Positions 25,843 to 35,142 are shown, numbered from the stretch's first letter. The stretch: DNA of 50,309 bases from Candidatus Planktophila sp. (GCA_021741905.1 JAIOWZ010000006.1:1-50309), one strand, 5' to 3'. Translations and numbers: made by a program. Notes: generated from the letters alone by a model not told the origin.

Positions 25843-27414
25843 ATGACAACAGAAATTGAACCAGTTCGCTCACAAAGTCCAGAGCTTGCTGCCCTGACAC
25901 TTCCGAAGTTAAAGACAGTTGCAACTCAACTTGGTGTCGATGGCGCAGCAAAGATGAAGAAGGACGCTCTCGTAGAAGCGATTGCTGACTTGCAGGCCAA
26001 AAACCGCGATGCCGCAAAGGCTGAACGCGAAGCACGCCGCGAGGCACGCAACAACCGTAAGAAGGATTCAAAGCCTGCCAACAACAATCAGGATTCAGAT
26101 GATGATGTCGATGATGATTCAGCGCCACAGAGCAATAACGATCGTGGCGGTGATCGCAGCGACCGTGGTGGACGCTTTGATCGCAACGACCGCGGACGTG
26201 GTCGCGACCGTAATCGTGATCGAAACCGTGACCGTGCTCCACGCGAAGAGCGTGAACCAGTTATTGGTGAAGATGACGTTCTAGTTCCTGTAGGTGGCTT
26301 GCTCGATATTCTTGAAAGCTACGCCTTTATTCGCACAGCTGGATATCTGCCAGGACCTAACGATGTTTATGTTTCATTGCAGCAGGTTCGAAAGAACGGA
26401 CTGCGCAAGGGAGATGTTGTAACAGGCCAAGTTCGCCAACCACGTGAAGGTGAAACAAAGCAGAAGTTCAACGCACTTATTACTCTGGAAACAGTTAACG
26501 GAATGACTCCGGAAGAGGCACGTAACCGCGTTGAGTTCGGAAAGCTAACTCCTCTTTATCCCCAAGAGCGTTTGCGTCTTGAAACAGAGCCAAACGTTCT
26601 TACAACACGTGTTATCGACTTAATTGCGCCAATTGGTAAGGGTCAACGTGGTCTTATTGTTTCGCCTCCAAAGGCTGGTAAGACAATGGTTCTTCAAGCA
26701 ATTGCTAACGCGATCACAACAAACAACCCAGAGTGTCACTTGATGGTTGTGCTAGTTGATGAGCGTCCAGAAGAAGTTACAGACATGCAACGATCAGTAA
26801 AGGGTGAAGTTATTGCTTCTACTTTTGATCGCCCAGCAGATGACCACACAACAATTGCTGAGCTTGCTATTGAGCGCGCAAAGCGTCTTGTTGAATTAGG
26901 TCACGATGTAGTTGTTCTTCTTGACTCAATTACTCGTCTTGGTCGTGCTTACAACATTTCAGCGCCCGCATCAGGTCGAATTCTTTCCGGTGGTGTTGAC
27001 TCAGCAGCGCTGTATCCACCAAAGAAGTTCTTCGGAGCTGCTCGTAACATTGAAGATGGAGGATCACTAACGATTCTTGCAACAGCACTCGTTGACACAG
27101 GCTCTCGTATGGATGAAGTTATCTTCGAAGAGTTCAAGGGAACTGGAAACATGGAGTTGATCCTTGATCGCCGCATGGCAGATAAGCGCATCTTCCCTGC
27201 AGTTAACGTTGTTGCTTCAGGTACGCGTAAGGAAGAAATCCTTATGGGTTCAGAAGAGCTCAACATTGTGTGGAAGCTACGTCGTGTATTGCACGCGCTC
27301 GAGCCACAGGCGGCACTTGAACTGCTTCTTGAGAAGATGAAGGGCACTAAGTCCAACGTCGAGTTCTTGATGCAGATTCAGAAGACAACTTCGGGTCCAG
27401 ACGACTCAAAGTAA
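25843..27414 (+). CDS. rho: Transcription termination factor Rho
   Basis: 523 residues. Rho N-terminal helical domain (about 18-52), then a disordered, charged insertion at about 55-135 (acidic run near 85-93, then Arg/Gly/Asp-rich repeats such as RGRDRNRDRN), then the RNA-binding cold-shock-like domain (140-260) and the ATPase core with Walker A SPPKAGKT (274-281) and Walker B region V-V-V-L-L-D-S-I-T-R-L. Such N-terminal insertions are known from high-GC Actinobacteria and raise RNA binding on structured RNA. It has a 146-base leader with a hairpin, in line with the autoregulation of rho in other bacteria. Confidence 0.97.
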   Translation: MTTEIEPVRSQSPELAALTLPKLKTVATQLGVDGAAKMKKDALVEAIADLQAKNRDAAKAEREARREARNNRKKDSKPANNNQDSDDDVDDDSAPQSNNDRGGDRSDRGGRFDRNDRGRGRDRNRDRNRDRAPREEREPVIGEDDVLVPVGGLLDILESYAFIRTAGYLPGPNDVYVSLQQVRKNGLRKGDVVTGQVRQPREGETKQKFNALITLETVNGMTPEEARNRVEFGKLTPLYPQERLRLETEPNVLTTRVIDLIAPIGKGQRGLIVSPPKAGKTMVLQAIANAITTNNPECHLMVVLVDERPEEVTDMQRSVKGEVIASTFDRPADDHTTIAELAIERAKRLVELGHDVVVLLDSITRLGRAYNISAPASGRILSGGVDSAALYPPKKFFGAARNIEDGGSLTILATALVDTGSRMDEVIFEEFKGTGNMELILDRRMADKRIFPAVNVVASGTRKEEILMGSEELNIVWKLRRVLHALEPQAALELLLEKMKGTKSNVEFLMQIQKTTSGPDDSK

Positions 27415-27450
27415 GCGTAAATTTCTCAAATGTAGGCTTATCGCTTACCC

Positions 27451-27498
27451 TTGGGGTCTGTTAACCATCAGTTTGGTTCACCTGCTTGCAGGACCCAA
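27451..27498 (+). promoter_or_regulatory. Structured leader of rpmE, candidate L31 autoregulatory element
   Basis: TTGGGGTCTG (27451-27460) can pair with CAGGACCCAA (27489-27498), with one mismatch and one G-U. Inside, AACCA (27463-27467) pairs with TGGTT (27474-27478), and CCTG-CTTG-CAGG (27481-27492) forms a competing hairpin. The element ends about 20 bases before the rpmE ATG. Leaders binding L31 are described in Actinobacteria; this position and shape fit, but I cannot test it against the Rfam model. Confidence 0.5.
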
Positions 27499-27519
27499 AC
27501 ACGAATATAAGGAATAACC

Positions 27520-27735
27520 ATGAAGCCAGAGATTCACCCAGAGTACAAAGACACCCAAGTAACCTGTGGTTGCGGGGAGAAGTTTGTAACTCGTTCAACA
27601 GTTGCTAGCGGATCAATCTACGTTGAAGTCTGTTCTGTATGCCACCCGTTCTACACAGGCAAGCAGCGCATCCTTGATACTGGTGGTCGCGTGGCTAAGT
27701 TCGAAGAGCGCTTCGGTAAAAAAGCAGCTAACTAG
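27520..27735 (+). CDS. rpmE: 50S ribosomal protein L31 (zinc-binding form)
   Basis: 71 residues. The Zn-binding cysteines are present (Cys16/Cys18 in TCGCG and Cys37/Cys40 in [10 protein letters not shown]), so this is the C+ form, not the zinc-free paralogue. P-F-Y-T-G-K-Q and the basic end [10 protein letters not shown] are family marks. AAGGAATA precedes the ATG. It lies between rho and prfA as in other Actinobacteria, with its own leader and terminator. Confidence 0.97.
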   Translation: MKPEIHPEYKDTQVTCGCGEKFVTRSTVASGSIYVEVCSVCHPFYTGKQRILDTGGRVAKFEERFGKKAAN

Positions 27736-27745
27736 CTTTCTAAAG

Positions 27746-27788
27746 AAACCGCATCGCACCCCTTATGGGTTGCGTTCGCGGTTTTTTT
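27746..27788 (+). terminator. Intrinsic terminator after rpmE
   Basis: AACCGC (27747-27752) pairs with GCGGTT (27778-27783), and CGCACCC (27555-like core at 27755-27761) pairs with GGGTTGCG (27767-27774) with one bulged T. Seven T residues follow. prfA then starts 55 bases on. Confidence 0.85.
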
Positions 27789-27842
27789 ATTTCCCAGATC
27801 AGTATTTAATTTGGCTAACTACGAAGTAGAAAGGAGCAGTCA

Positions 27843-28925
27843 ATGAGTAATGATCGTTTTGCATCAGCTCATGAGATGGTGCGCGAATACGCAGAACTTG
27901 AAGCAAAGATGGCTGATCCTTCAATCCATGATGATCAAGCAAATGCTCGCAAGCTTGGGCGACGCTATGCCCAACTTGGACCCGTTGTTGCAGGATTTAA
28001 GGCATGGAAATCATCAGAAGATGATTTGTTAGCCGCTGCAGAGTTAGCCGCTGTTGACCCAGAATTTGCTGCTGAAATTCCAGCGCTCGAAGCAACACGA
28101 GATGCAGCTGCGACAAAGCTAGAAGAGTTGTTATTACCACGTGATCCCAATGATGACCGCGATGTTATTTTGGAAGTTAAAGCAGGTGCAGGCGGTGATG
28201 AGTCAGCGATTTTTGCTGGTGACCTTTTGCGTATGTATATGCGTTATGCAGAAAAGCACAATTGGAAAGTTGAAATAATCGATGCTACCGAAAGTGAAAT
28301 GGGTGGGTATAAAGATATTTCTGTTGCGGTTAAATCAAAGGGTGTAGCCGCCCCTGGTGAATCTCCGTATGCGCGTTTGAAGTTTGAAGGCGGTGTGCAC
28401 CGCGTACAGCGCGTGCCAGAGACTGAAAGCCAGGGACGAATCCATACTTCGGCTGCAGGAGTTTTGATCCTGCCTGAAGCAGAGGAAGTAGATGTTGACC
28501 TGAATATGAATGATGTGCGCGTCGATGTTTACCGTTCATCAGGTCCTGGTGGACAATCTGTTAACACCACTGACTCTGCTGTGCGTTTAACCCACGTTCC
28601 AACTGGAATCGTAGTTTCTTGCCAGAATGAAAAGAGTCAGCTGCAGAATAAGGAATCAGCACTTCGTATTTTGCGTGCTCGCCTCTTGGCAGATGCCCAG
28701 GAAAAGGCTGAAGCGATCGCGTCTGCGGAGCGTAAGAGTCAGGTCCGAACAGTGGATCGTTCTGAGCGCATTCGGACATACAACTATCCAGAAAATCGCA
28801 TCAGCGATCACCGCGTCAATTACAAATCAAATAACTTAGATGCCGTTCTTAACGGAGATCTAGATGACATGATTCAAACATTATTGGATGCTGACAAAGC
28901 AGCGCGTTTAGCCAACGCGAACTAA
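27843..28925 (+). CDS. prfA: Peptide chain release factor 1
   Basis: 360 residues. G-G-Q at 236-238 ([13 protein letters not shown]) is the catalytic tripeptide whose Gln is methylated by PrmC, encoded next door. The stop-codon-reading tripeptide in [10 protein letters not shown] is P-E-T (192-194), of the P-x-T type that marks RF1 (UAA and UAG). AAGGAGC precedes the ATG. Confidence 0.97.
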   Translation: MSNDRFASAHEMVREYAELEAKMADPSIHDDQANARKLGRRYAQLGPVVAGFKAWKSSEDDLLAAAELAAVDPEFAAEIPALEATRDAAATKLEELLLPRDPNDDRDVILEVKAGAGGDESAIFAGDLLRMYMRYAEKHNWKVEIIDATESEMGGYKDISVAVKSKGVAAPGESPYARLKFEGGVHRVQRVPETESQGRIHTSAAGVLILPEAEEVDVDLNMNDVRVDVYRSSGPGGQSVNTTDSAVRLTHVPTGIVVSCQNEKSQLQNKESALRILRARLLADAQEKAEAIASAERKSQVRTVDRSERIRTYNYPENRISDHRVNYKSNNLDAVLNGDLDDMIQTLLDADKAARLANAN

Positions 28926-28926
28926 T

Positions 28927-29775
28927 ATGCACATCAAGGAGATTCTGCGCGATGCTAAATCGCAGTTAGCTGAATCTGGAATTTCAGAAGTAGATGCCGA
29001 GCACTTATTGGCACATATTCTTGGTTTATCTCGAATGGATCTACATAACACCGTCTTAGTTGAATCGACTCTGCTTGGTATTGAAGACAAAGATGTTTTG
29101 GAAGAGCAGTTCTATGATCTACTGGATCGCCGGCTTAACTTTGAACCGTTGCAATACTTAACCGGCGTAGCAGGGTTTAGATACTTAAATATTGAAGTTG
29201 GTCCCGGTGTACTTGTTCCGCGACCTGAGTCAGAGTTGCTAGTAGAAGCAGTTTTGCAACACATCGAAAACCTGCCAGCACCCGTTAGTGTCATTGATCT
29301 AGGTGCAGGTTCTGGTGCCCTCTCTTTGGCTATAGCGACAGAAGCGCCAACAACTCGAGTTATTGCACTCGAAAAAAGCCCAGAAGCCTTGTTCTGGCTG
29401 AAAAAAAATGTTTCGGTGATCGCAGAAAATGTGCGGGTTGTTGAAGGTGATGTGGCAGATGTATTGCCGGGCATCAAGTGCGATGTTGTTATTGCCAATC
29501 CGCCATATATTCCGGATTCACAAGAATTGCCACGAGATGTTGCTGGTTTTGAGCCACACATCGCCTTATTTGGTGGCCCAACCGGAATGGAGCTGCCAAA
29601 GATTTTTATCACAGCCGCGGCTCGATTGCTTAAAATTGGGGGAGTTCTTGTAATTGAACATACTGAAGAGCAAGGCGCGGCGATTGCTGATGCTCTGTCA
29701 GTAGATTTTCTAGAAATTGCCCTGCATGATGACCTAGTAGGTCGTCCTCGTTGGACTAGCGCTGTAAGGAGGTAG
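28927..29775 (+). CDS. prmC: Release factor glutamine methyltransferase
   Basis: 282 residues. N-terminal helical domain that binds the release factor (1-80) and SAM-methyltransferase domain: V-P-R-P-E-S (97-102), D-L-G-A-G-S-G-A-L (SAM loop, 124-132) and the N-P-P-Y motif at 191-194, which holds the Gln substrate. It methylates the GGQ Gln of RF1 and RF2. It begins one base after prfA. Confidence 0.96.
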   Translation: MHIKEILRDAKSQLAESGISEVDAEHLLAHILGLSRMDLHNTVLVESTLLGIEDKDVLEEQFYDLLDRRLNFEPLQYLTGVAGFRYLNIEVGPGVLVPRPESELLVEAVLQHIENLPAPVSVIDLGAGSGALSLAIATEAPTTRVIALEKSPEALFWLKKNVSVIAENVRVVEGDVADVLPGIKCDVVIANPPYIPDSQELPRDVAGFEPHIALFGGPTGMELPKIFITAAARLLKIGGVLVIEHTEEQGAAIADALSVDFLEIALHDDLVGRPRWTSAVRR

Positions 29776-29777
29776 CC

Positions 29778-30422
29778 ATGGCAAAAGTGATAGACCTTAA
29801 AAAGGGTGAGCTAACTCGTCATGTTAATAAGGCTGCCAAAGCAATTGCTGATGGTTACATCATCATTATTCCAATGGAAAACAGTTATGCATATGTATGT
29901 GATGCCTTTAGGTCAGACACGGTGCGACAGATGCATGTGTTGCGAGGAGATCCATTGTTTACCGCAGCCCAAGTAATGGTTGGGAGCGTTAAAACAACTG
30001 AAGGAATTATTCGAGAAGTAACTCCTGAGATCAAAGGTTTGATGAAAAAGTTTTGGCCCGGAATGCTCTCACTTAATCTGAGACCACAGTTGGGGCTGAG
30101 TTGGGATCTTGGCGATAACAATCAACTAGATCGCATCAGCGTGCGAATTCCGCGAGCAAAGTTTGCAAAAGCACTTGTCACTCAAACGGGTCCATTGGCG
30201 GTTGCAAGTGCTTCGCGTAAAGGAATGGCACCGCCAAAATCCCTAGATGACATCTATGTCTTAGATTCTGATGTGGCACTGAAGTTTGACAATGGAAATC
30301 TTCGAAAGGGCCCAATTTCTACAGTTATTGAGGCTGATGAAACCGGGGTTCGGATGCTGCGCGAGGGAGCCATCTCCTTAGCTGAGATCCAAGCGATCGT
30401 GCCTGGAGCAACAGGCATTTAA
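29778..30422 (+). CDS. Sua5/YciO/YrdC family protein with degenerate signature
   Basis: 214 residues. Position between prmC and the WecA-like gene, length and several segments (KFWPGMLSLNLR, ISVRIPRAKF, ISTVIEADETGVRMLREGAI) identify the YrdC fold. Family members make threonylcarbamoyl-adenylate for the t6A base in tRNA. Here the N-terminal P-T-E/D-T-x-Y-G-L signature is P-M-E-N-S-Y-A-Y (residues 32-39), the K-x-R step is V-L-R-G-D-P-L-F, and S-T-S-A-N-x-S-G is V-A-S-A-S-R-K-G. These sites bind threonine and ATP in active enzymes. It may be an altered or inactive paralogue, or a working divergent form; other tsa genes are outside the window. Confidence 0.85.
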   Translation: MAKVIDLKKGELTRHVNKAAKAIADGYIIIIPMENSYAYVCDAFRSDTVRQMHVLRGDPLFTAAQVMVGSVKTTEGIIREVTPEIKGLMKKFWPGMLSLNLRPQLGLSWDLGDNNQLDRISVRIPRAKFAKALVTQTGPLAVASASRKGMAPPKSLDDIYVLDSDVALKFDNGNLRKGPISTVIEADETGVRMLREGAISLAEIQAIVPGATGI

Positions 30423-30435
30423 GCCCCTTGCCCGA

Positions 30436-30441
30436 TAAGGT
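30436..30441 (+). promoter_or_regulatory. -10 element TAAGGT of glyA
   Basis: TAAGGT six bases before the glyA ATG. Its AAGG could also serve as a weak Shine-Dalgarno if glyA is read through from the gene upstream. Confidence 0.4.
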
Positions 30442-30447
30442 TTGCTC

Positions 30448-31710
30448 ATGTCCGAAACTTTCTATGGTCCAGATTTCAACCTATTAACCCAGCAGGATCC
30501 CGATATCGCCGCGGTTCTCTTATCTGAACTTAAGCGTCAGCAGACCAACCTGCAGTTGATTGCATCTGAAAACTTCACCTCACGCGCGGTCTTGGCCGCT
30601 CTTGGATCAACACTGTCCAATAAGTATGCCGAGGGTTATCCAGGCAAGCGGTACTACGGTGGATGCGAAGAGGTTGATAAGGCGGAATACCTAGCTATTG
30701 ATCGGGCCAAGAGTCTGTTCGGCGCAGAACATGCCAATGTGCAGCCGCACTCCGGTGCATCAGCAAATGTGGCCGTTTATCAGGCGTTTACCAAGCCAGG
30801 GGACACAGTTCTTGCAATGTCCTTGGCACATGGTGGTCACTTAACGCATGGATCCCCAGTTAACTTTTCAGGCAAGTGGTTCAACATTGAGTCATATGGC
30901 GTTCGCCAAGATAACGAACTTATTGATTACGACGAGCTTCGTGACCAAGCAATTCGTACAAAGCCAAAGATGATTTGCTCAGGTGCAACGGCCTATCCAT
31001 CACTTGTTGATTTTGCAAAAATCCGCGAAATTTGTGATGAGGTCGGCGCAATTATGTGGGTGGATGCGGCGCACTTCATTGGGTTGGTTGCTGGTAAAGC
31101 AATTCCTTCGCCTGTGCCCTATGCAGATGTAGTTTCTTTTACAACACACAAAGTTTTGCGTGGACCACGTGGTGGAATGATTTTGGCTAAGGCAGAACAT
31201 GCCGCAGCAATTGATAAGGCGGTATTTCCTGGAATGCAGGGTGGGCCGATCATGTCTGCAGTTGCTGGAAAGGCTATTGCGCTCGCAGAGTGCGCAACGC
31301 CTGCATATCAAAAATATGCTGCCGATGTCATCGTTAATGCAAAGGCACTTGCCGCTGCCCTTGAAGCAGAAGGCATGCGCGCTGTATCTGGCGGTACCCA
31401 AACTCACCTAGCGTTGATGGATATTCGCAGCACTGGTGTCACCGGCAAGGTTGCAGATGAGCGATGTGGGGCTGCAGGAATTGTTATGAACAAGAACTCA
31501 ATTCCTTATGATCCAGAAAAACCAGGTATTACAAGTGGTATTCGTGTTGGTTCACCTGCAACAACTACCCAAGGAATGGGCGTGGAAGAGATGAAGCAGA
31601 TCGCAACGTTAATTTCTAGAGCAATTAAAACGGATGATGCCGCAGCACATGATGCTATTAAGTCTGAAGTTCAAGCATTAACTGCGCGCTTTCCTATCTA
31701 CCAGGCATAA
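30448..31710 (+). CDS. glyA: Serine hydroxymethyltransferase
   Basis: 420 residues from ATG 30448 (MSETFYGPDF); a TTG two codons upstream is less likely. PLP Lys lies in S-F-T-T-H-K-V-L-R-G-P-R-G-G, and E-N-F-T-S, Y-A-E-G-Y-P-G-K-R-Y-Y-G-G and D-A-A-H-F-I-G are all in place. It interconverts serine and glycine and charges tetrahydrofolate with one-carbon units. The insertion of glyA between the sua5-like and wecA-like genes is as in Streptomyces. Confidence 0.97.
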   Translation: MSETFYGPDFNLLTQQDPDIAAVLLSELKRQQTNLQLIASENFTSRAVLAALGSTLSNKYAEGYPGKRYYGGCEEVDKAEYLAIDRAKSLFGAEHANVQPHSGASANVAVYQAFTKPGDTVLAMSLAHGGHLTHGSPVNFSGKWFNIESYGVRQDNELIDYDELRDQAIRTKPKMICSGATAYPSLVDFAKIREICDEVGAIMWVDAAHFIGLVAGKAIPSPVPYADVVSFTTHKVLRGPRGGMILAKAEHAAAIDKAVFPGMQGGPIMSAVAGKAIALAECATPAYQKYAADVIVNAKALAAALEAEGMRAVSGGTQTHLALMDIRSTGVTGKVADERCGAAGIVMNKNSIPYDPEKPGITSGIRVGSPATTTQGMGVEEMKQIATLISRAIKTDDAAAHDAIKSEVQALTARFPIYQA

Positions 31711-31719
31711 CACCTAATA

Positions 31720-32799
31720 ATGCGTGAGTATTTAATAACTCTGCTGATATCTGCAGCTTTGTGTTATCTAATTACTCCAATAGTTCGCACACAAGCGCTT
31801 CGCTTCGGCGCTGTTGCCAGCATCCGAGCGCGCGATATTCACAGCACCCCCACTGCACGCTGGGGTGGGGTAGCGATGTGGGCTGCAATGGCCCTGACCT
31901 TCTTGATCGTTAGCAATCTTCCACTTGTTGGAAAATCTATTGGGCATGAAGCACAAGGAATATTTCTGGCATCCACTGCCATTGTGTTATTAGGAATGGC
32001 AGATGATCGTTTCGAACTTGATGCCTTAACCAAACTTGCTGGCCAAGTTTTTACCGCTGGAATTTTGTTGTTGTACGGAATTCAAATCTTGTGGCTTCCA
32101 ATTAATGGTGTCATTACTTTGCCGCCAAGTATCGGACAGCTACTAACGGTATTAATCGTTCTAGTTGTTATCAACGCCGTGAACTTTATAGATGGCATGG
32201 ATGGACTTGCGGCAGGCGTAGTAGCAATTTCTGGAATTGCCTTCTTCGCTTTTGCTTATTTGCTAGCCGTTGACTACGGCTTCAGTCGCGCAGGTGCACC
32301 ATCGCTCATAACAGCGGTATTAATAGGTATTTGTCTAGGTTTCTTGCCTCACAATTTAAGTCCAGCAAAGATTTTTATGGGCGATAGCGGCTCGATGCTG
32401 TTGGGCCTATTGCTCTCTGTTTCTGCAATTACCTTAACTGGCCAGGTTGATCCCAATGCAATCTCGGCAGAAAAGTTGGGACCAACCTTGTTGCCGCTTT
32501 TGCTTCCCTTTGCAGTCCTTGCAATTCCATTCTTGGATTTACTCCTTGCAGTGAGCCGCCGAATCAAAGCTGGTAAATCACCTTTTGCCCCGGATAATCT
32601 GCACTTGCATCACCGATTGTTAAAAGCTGGTAACTCAACCGGTCAAACTGTTTTGATTGTGTATTTGTGGACTGCAACAATTGCATTTCCTGTGACAGTC
32701 TTGGCTTTTGCTCCCTGGTGGGTTGCTGTCTTGACTGCATTATTTTTTGTGTTATCAAGTGGACTAGTGATGAAACATAAAAAGAAGGTTACGGCATGA
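31720..32799 (+). CDS. Polyprenyl-phosphate GlcNAc/sugar-1-phosphate transferase (WecA/TagO/Rfe family)
   Basis: 359 residues, about eleven membrane helices. The MraY/WecA superfamily active-site pieces are seen: M-A-D-D-R-F-E-L (Mg-Asp pair), N-A-V-N-F-I-D-G-M-D-G-L-A-A-G, G-D-S-G-S-M-L-L-G and H-L-H-H-R-L-L. It loads a sugar phosphate on undecaprenyl phosphate to begin synthesis of a surface polymer (in mycobacteria arabinogalactan). The exact sugar is inferred from family. It ends in a four-base overlap with the AtpI-like gene, so it leads straight into the ATP synthase operon. Confidence 0.92.
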   Translation: MREYLITLLISAALCYLITPIVRTQALRFGAVASIRARDIHSTPTARWGGVAMWAAMALTFLIVSNLPLVGKSIGHEAQGIFLASTAIVLLGMADDRFELDALTKLAGQVFTAGILLLYGIQILWLPINGVITLPPSIGQLLTVLIVLVVINAVNFIDGMDGLAAGVVAISGIAFFAFAYLLAVDYGFSRAGAPSLITAVLIGICLGFLPHNLSPAKIFMGDSGSMLLGLLLSVSAITLTGQVDPNAISAEKLGPTLLPLLLPFAVLAIPFLDLLLAVSRRIKAGKSPFAPDNLHLHHRLLKAGNSTGQTVLIVYLWTATIAFPVTVLAFAPWWVAVLTALFFVLSSGLVMKHKKKVTA

Positions 32800-33227
32800 A
32801 TCAGCCAAGTAATGAATCACAATTGTTGCGTGGGGCATTTGTCCCAACTCTTCTCGTAAGCATTGTTGCAATCGCGGTATCTGCAGTTGTTCAAGGAAAG
32901 AGTGGTTTTTTAGGGGCGCTGCTTGCCCAATTCGTAGTCATTATCTTTTTTGTTATTCACATTGCGGTCTCTCGTATGACTCGCAATTTGGATCCAATTT
33001 CCACGATGGCGATGGCCTTGTTTTCTTACTTTGCCAAGCTGTTTGCGCTGGGAATCTTGTTGTGGGCAATCTCCACATACACAGATCGGGCCACCATTAA
33101 CCGAATTGCCTTTGGGGTATCCGCAGTTGCCCTCACCATCGCCTGGCTCTGGGGAGAGATTGCCAGTTATATGAAATTGCGCCTACATTTACCTCTGCCG
33201 GCAACCGACAAGTCCGTCAACGATTAG
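32796..33227 (+). CDS. AtpI-like membrane protein
   Basis: 143 residues with four predicted helices (about 14-30, 36-55, 66-86, 100-122) and polar ends. It corresponds in place and shape to the AtpI-like gene (Rv1303 in M. tuberculosis) that precedes atpB; AtpI helps c-ring assembly in some bacteria. Sequence similarity between such proteins is weak, so the name rests on position. Overlaps the gene before it (ATGA). Confidence 0.7.
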   Translation: MNQPSNESQLLRGAFVPTLLVSIVAIAVSAVVQGKSGFLGALLAQFVVIIFFVIHIAVSRMTRNLDPISTMAMALFSYFAKLFALGILLWAISTYTDRATINRIAFGVSAVALTIAWLWGEIASYMKLRLHLPLPATDKSVND

Positions 33228-33238
33228 AAGGAGTCACC

Positions 33239-33427
33239 ATGGCAAACCGTGATGAGAATGCAATGTGGTCGATCTTTGGATACCTCTTATCCGGCCTGAT
33301 CTTCTGGGGCGGCATTGGCTATGGCCTAGACAAGTGGCTGGACAAGGGGATTTTTACCCTGATCGGCCTGCTCGTGGGAATCAGCGGTGCCATCTACCTG
33401 GTCTGGCTGCGTTTTGGCCGCGAATAG
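33239..33427 (+). CDS. AtpZ/AtpI family small membrane protein
   Basis: 62 residues, two membrane helices (about 12-30 and 38-56) with G-Y-G-L-D-K-W between them. This is the AtpZ/AtpI family pattern (F1Fo accessory protein, proposed Mg2+/Ca2+ transporter or c-ring assembly factor). AAGGAG lies before the ATG. A 128-base gap to atpB follows in which I see only a short CCCT/AGGG repeat and no firm promoter. Confidence 0.75.
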   Translation: MANRDENAMWSIFGYLLSGLIFWGGIGYGLDKWLDKGIFTLIGLLVGISGAIYLVWLRFGRE

Positions 33428-33555
33428 CCCGCTGACCACGCTTAATCTCACAGCTGTGAAGCTCATTTCGATTTCTCATAAATAACCCCTCTCCCATAGG
33501 GTTGGCCCGTCTTCCCGTTAGATCGACCATTTTAATTGGCCTGTGAGGAGTTTGC

Positions 33556-34341
33556 GTGCGCGTTCTATTGCGTTCTGCTGAGGGTGAAGGATTCGTCCCA
33601 CCCAGCACTAAAGACTTCGAACTTCCTCCAATTTTCGGCGACAACGTTTACACAACCAAGCCAATTCTTCTTGTGTTTCTCTCTGTAATTTTAATTTCAG
33701 TATTCTTCATTTTGTCCGCGCGCAAAGCTGCAATTGTTCCAAGCAAGTTCCAATTTGCTGGCGAATCTGTGTACTCATTTGTGCGAGAAAACCTGGCAAA
33801 AGAGGTTATCGGTCACGAATTCATGCGTTTTGTGCCATACCTATTTACCTTGTTTACATTCATTCTGGTGAACAACCTCTTCGGAATTATCCCGCTGATT
33901 CAGTTCCCAACGATGTCGCACGTTTCATTCCCATATGTTTTAGCCCTTTCTACATATTTGGTTTTCCACTATGTAGGAATTCGCAAGCAAGGAGCATTTA
34001 AGTACTTCAAGGAAATCTTGTTTATGCCTGGCGTTCCAAAGGCTGCATACATTTTGATTACACCTCTTGAAATTCTTACATTCTTTGTTGTGCGCCCACT
34101 AACCCTTTCACTTCGTCTTTTTGCAAATATGTTTGCGGGCCACTTGTTGTTGCTCGTTTTTATCTTGGGTGGAGAACATCTACTCCAAGGTGTAATTGGT
34201 TTGAAGTTGATCAGCCCATTTGCCTTCGCAATCGGCATTGTGTTGACCTTCTTTGAATTCATGGTCCAATGCTTGCAGGCGTATATTTTTACTCTGCTCG
34301 CAGCTCTATACATCGCCGGCGCCCTTGCCGACGAGCACTAA
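33556..34341 (+). CDS. atpB: ATP synthase subunit a
   Basis: 261 residues, at least five membrane helices. The essential Arg of the proton path is in S-L-R-L-F-A-N-M-F-A-G-H, and the last helix has the usual Q-A-Y-I-F-T-L-L-A. GTG start with GAGGAG upstream. It forms the two half-channels at the c-ring of Fo. Confidence 0.96.
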   Translation: MRVLLRSAEGEGFVPPSTKDFELPPIFGDNVYTTKPILLVFLSVILISVFFILSARKAAIVPSKFQFAGESVYSFVRENLAKEVIGHEFMRFVPYLFTLFTFILVNNLFGIIPLIQFPTMSHVSFPYVLALSTYLVFHYVGIRKQGAFKYFKEILFMPGVPKAAYILITPLEILTFFVVRPLTLSLRLFANMFAGHLLLLVFILGGEHLLQGVIGLKLISPFAFAIGIVLTFFEFMVQCLQAYIFTLLAALYIAGALADEH

Positions 34342-34361
34342 TAGGAAATAAGGAGAAATAA

Positions 34362-34565
34362 ATGGAAGGCACACTCAACCTTGTTGGTTTCGGCCTCGCA
34401 GCAATCGGTCCGGGTATCGCAACAGGACTTATCTTCGCCGCATACATCAACGGCGTTGCACGTCAGCCAGAAGCACGTAGCGTTCTACAGCCAATCGCGT
34501 TCCTAGGTTTCGCGCTTGCTGAAGCTCTCGCACTCTTCGGTCTCGTACTCGCATTCGTTCTCTAA
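34362..34565 (+). CDS. atpE: ATP synthase subunit c
   Basis: 67 residues, two-helix hairpin with the polar loop A-R-Q-P-E. The proton carrier is Glu54 ([10 protein letters not shown]). The pattern around it lacks the extra polar groups of Na+-binding rings, so the ion is H+. The short length is usual for c; AAGGAG upstream. Confidence 0.96.
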   Translation: MEGTLNLVGFGLAAIGPGIATGLIFAAYINGVARQPEARSVLQPIAFLGFALAEALALFGLVLAFVL

Positions 34566-34592
34566 TTCGAAGAATTTACTTAAGGACAACTG

Positions 34593-35123
34593 ATGCAATT
34601 TGTTAACTTAGCCGCGGAAGGCAAGGTCAACCCTTTGATTCCGCACACAGCTGAATTGATAGTGGGAGCCATCGCGTTCACCCTTCTATTCCTTGTGCTT
34701 CGCAAGTTCGTTGTGCCAATGTTTGAAAAAGCATTCACCGCGCGCACAGAGGCAATCCAAGGCGGCATCGAGCGTGCAGAGAAGGCGCAAGTCGAAGCAC
34801 AACGCGCACTCAATCAGTACACAGAGCAACTTTCCAAAGCTCAGTCAGAAGCGCAGACTCTTCGTGAAGAAGCTCGCGTTCAGGGCGCAGCAATCATTGA
34901 AGATCTTCGTGCCAAGGCACAAGAAGAAGCAGCTCGCATCACAGCAGCTGCTCATGCTTCAATCGAAGCAGAACGTCAACAGGCAGTTACCTCACTTCGC
35001 AATGAAGTCGGCGCACTTGCAGTTGAACTCGCTTCAAAGATTGTTGGAGAAGCACTAGATGATCAAGCTCGTCAATCACGAATCGTTGATCGTTTTCTTG
35101 AAGATCTAGAAAAATCAAAGTAG
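34593..35123 (+). CDS. atpF: ATP synthase subunit b
   Basis: 176 residues: N-terminal extracellular stretch, one membrane helix (about 21-40, ELIVGAIAFTLLFLVLRKFV) and a long charged coiled coil for the stator stalk. One b gene only; no b-delta fusion, unlike mycobacteria. Confidence 0.94.
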   Translation: MQFVNLAAEGKVNPLIPHTAELIVGAIAFTLLFLVLRKFVVPMFEKAFTARTEAIQGGIERAEKAQVEAQRALNQYTEQLSKAQSEAQTLREEARVQGAAIIEDLRAKAQEEAARITAAAHASIEAERQQAVTSLRNEVGALAVELASKIVGEALDDQARQSRIVDRFLEDLEKSK

Positions 35124-35142
35124 AGACAGGGAAGCAGTAAAT

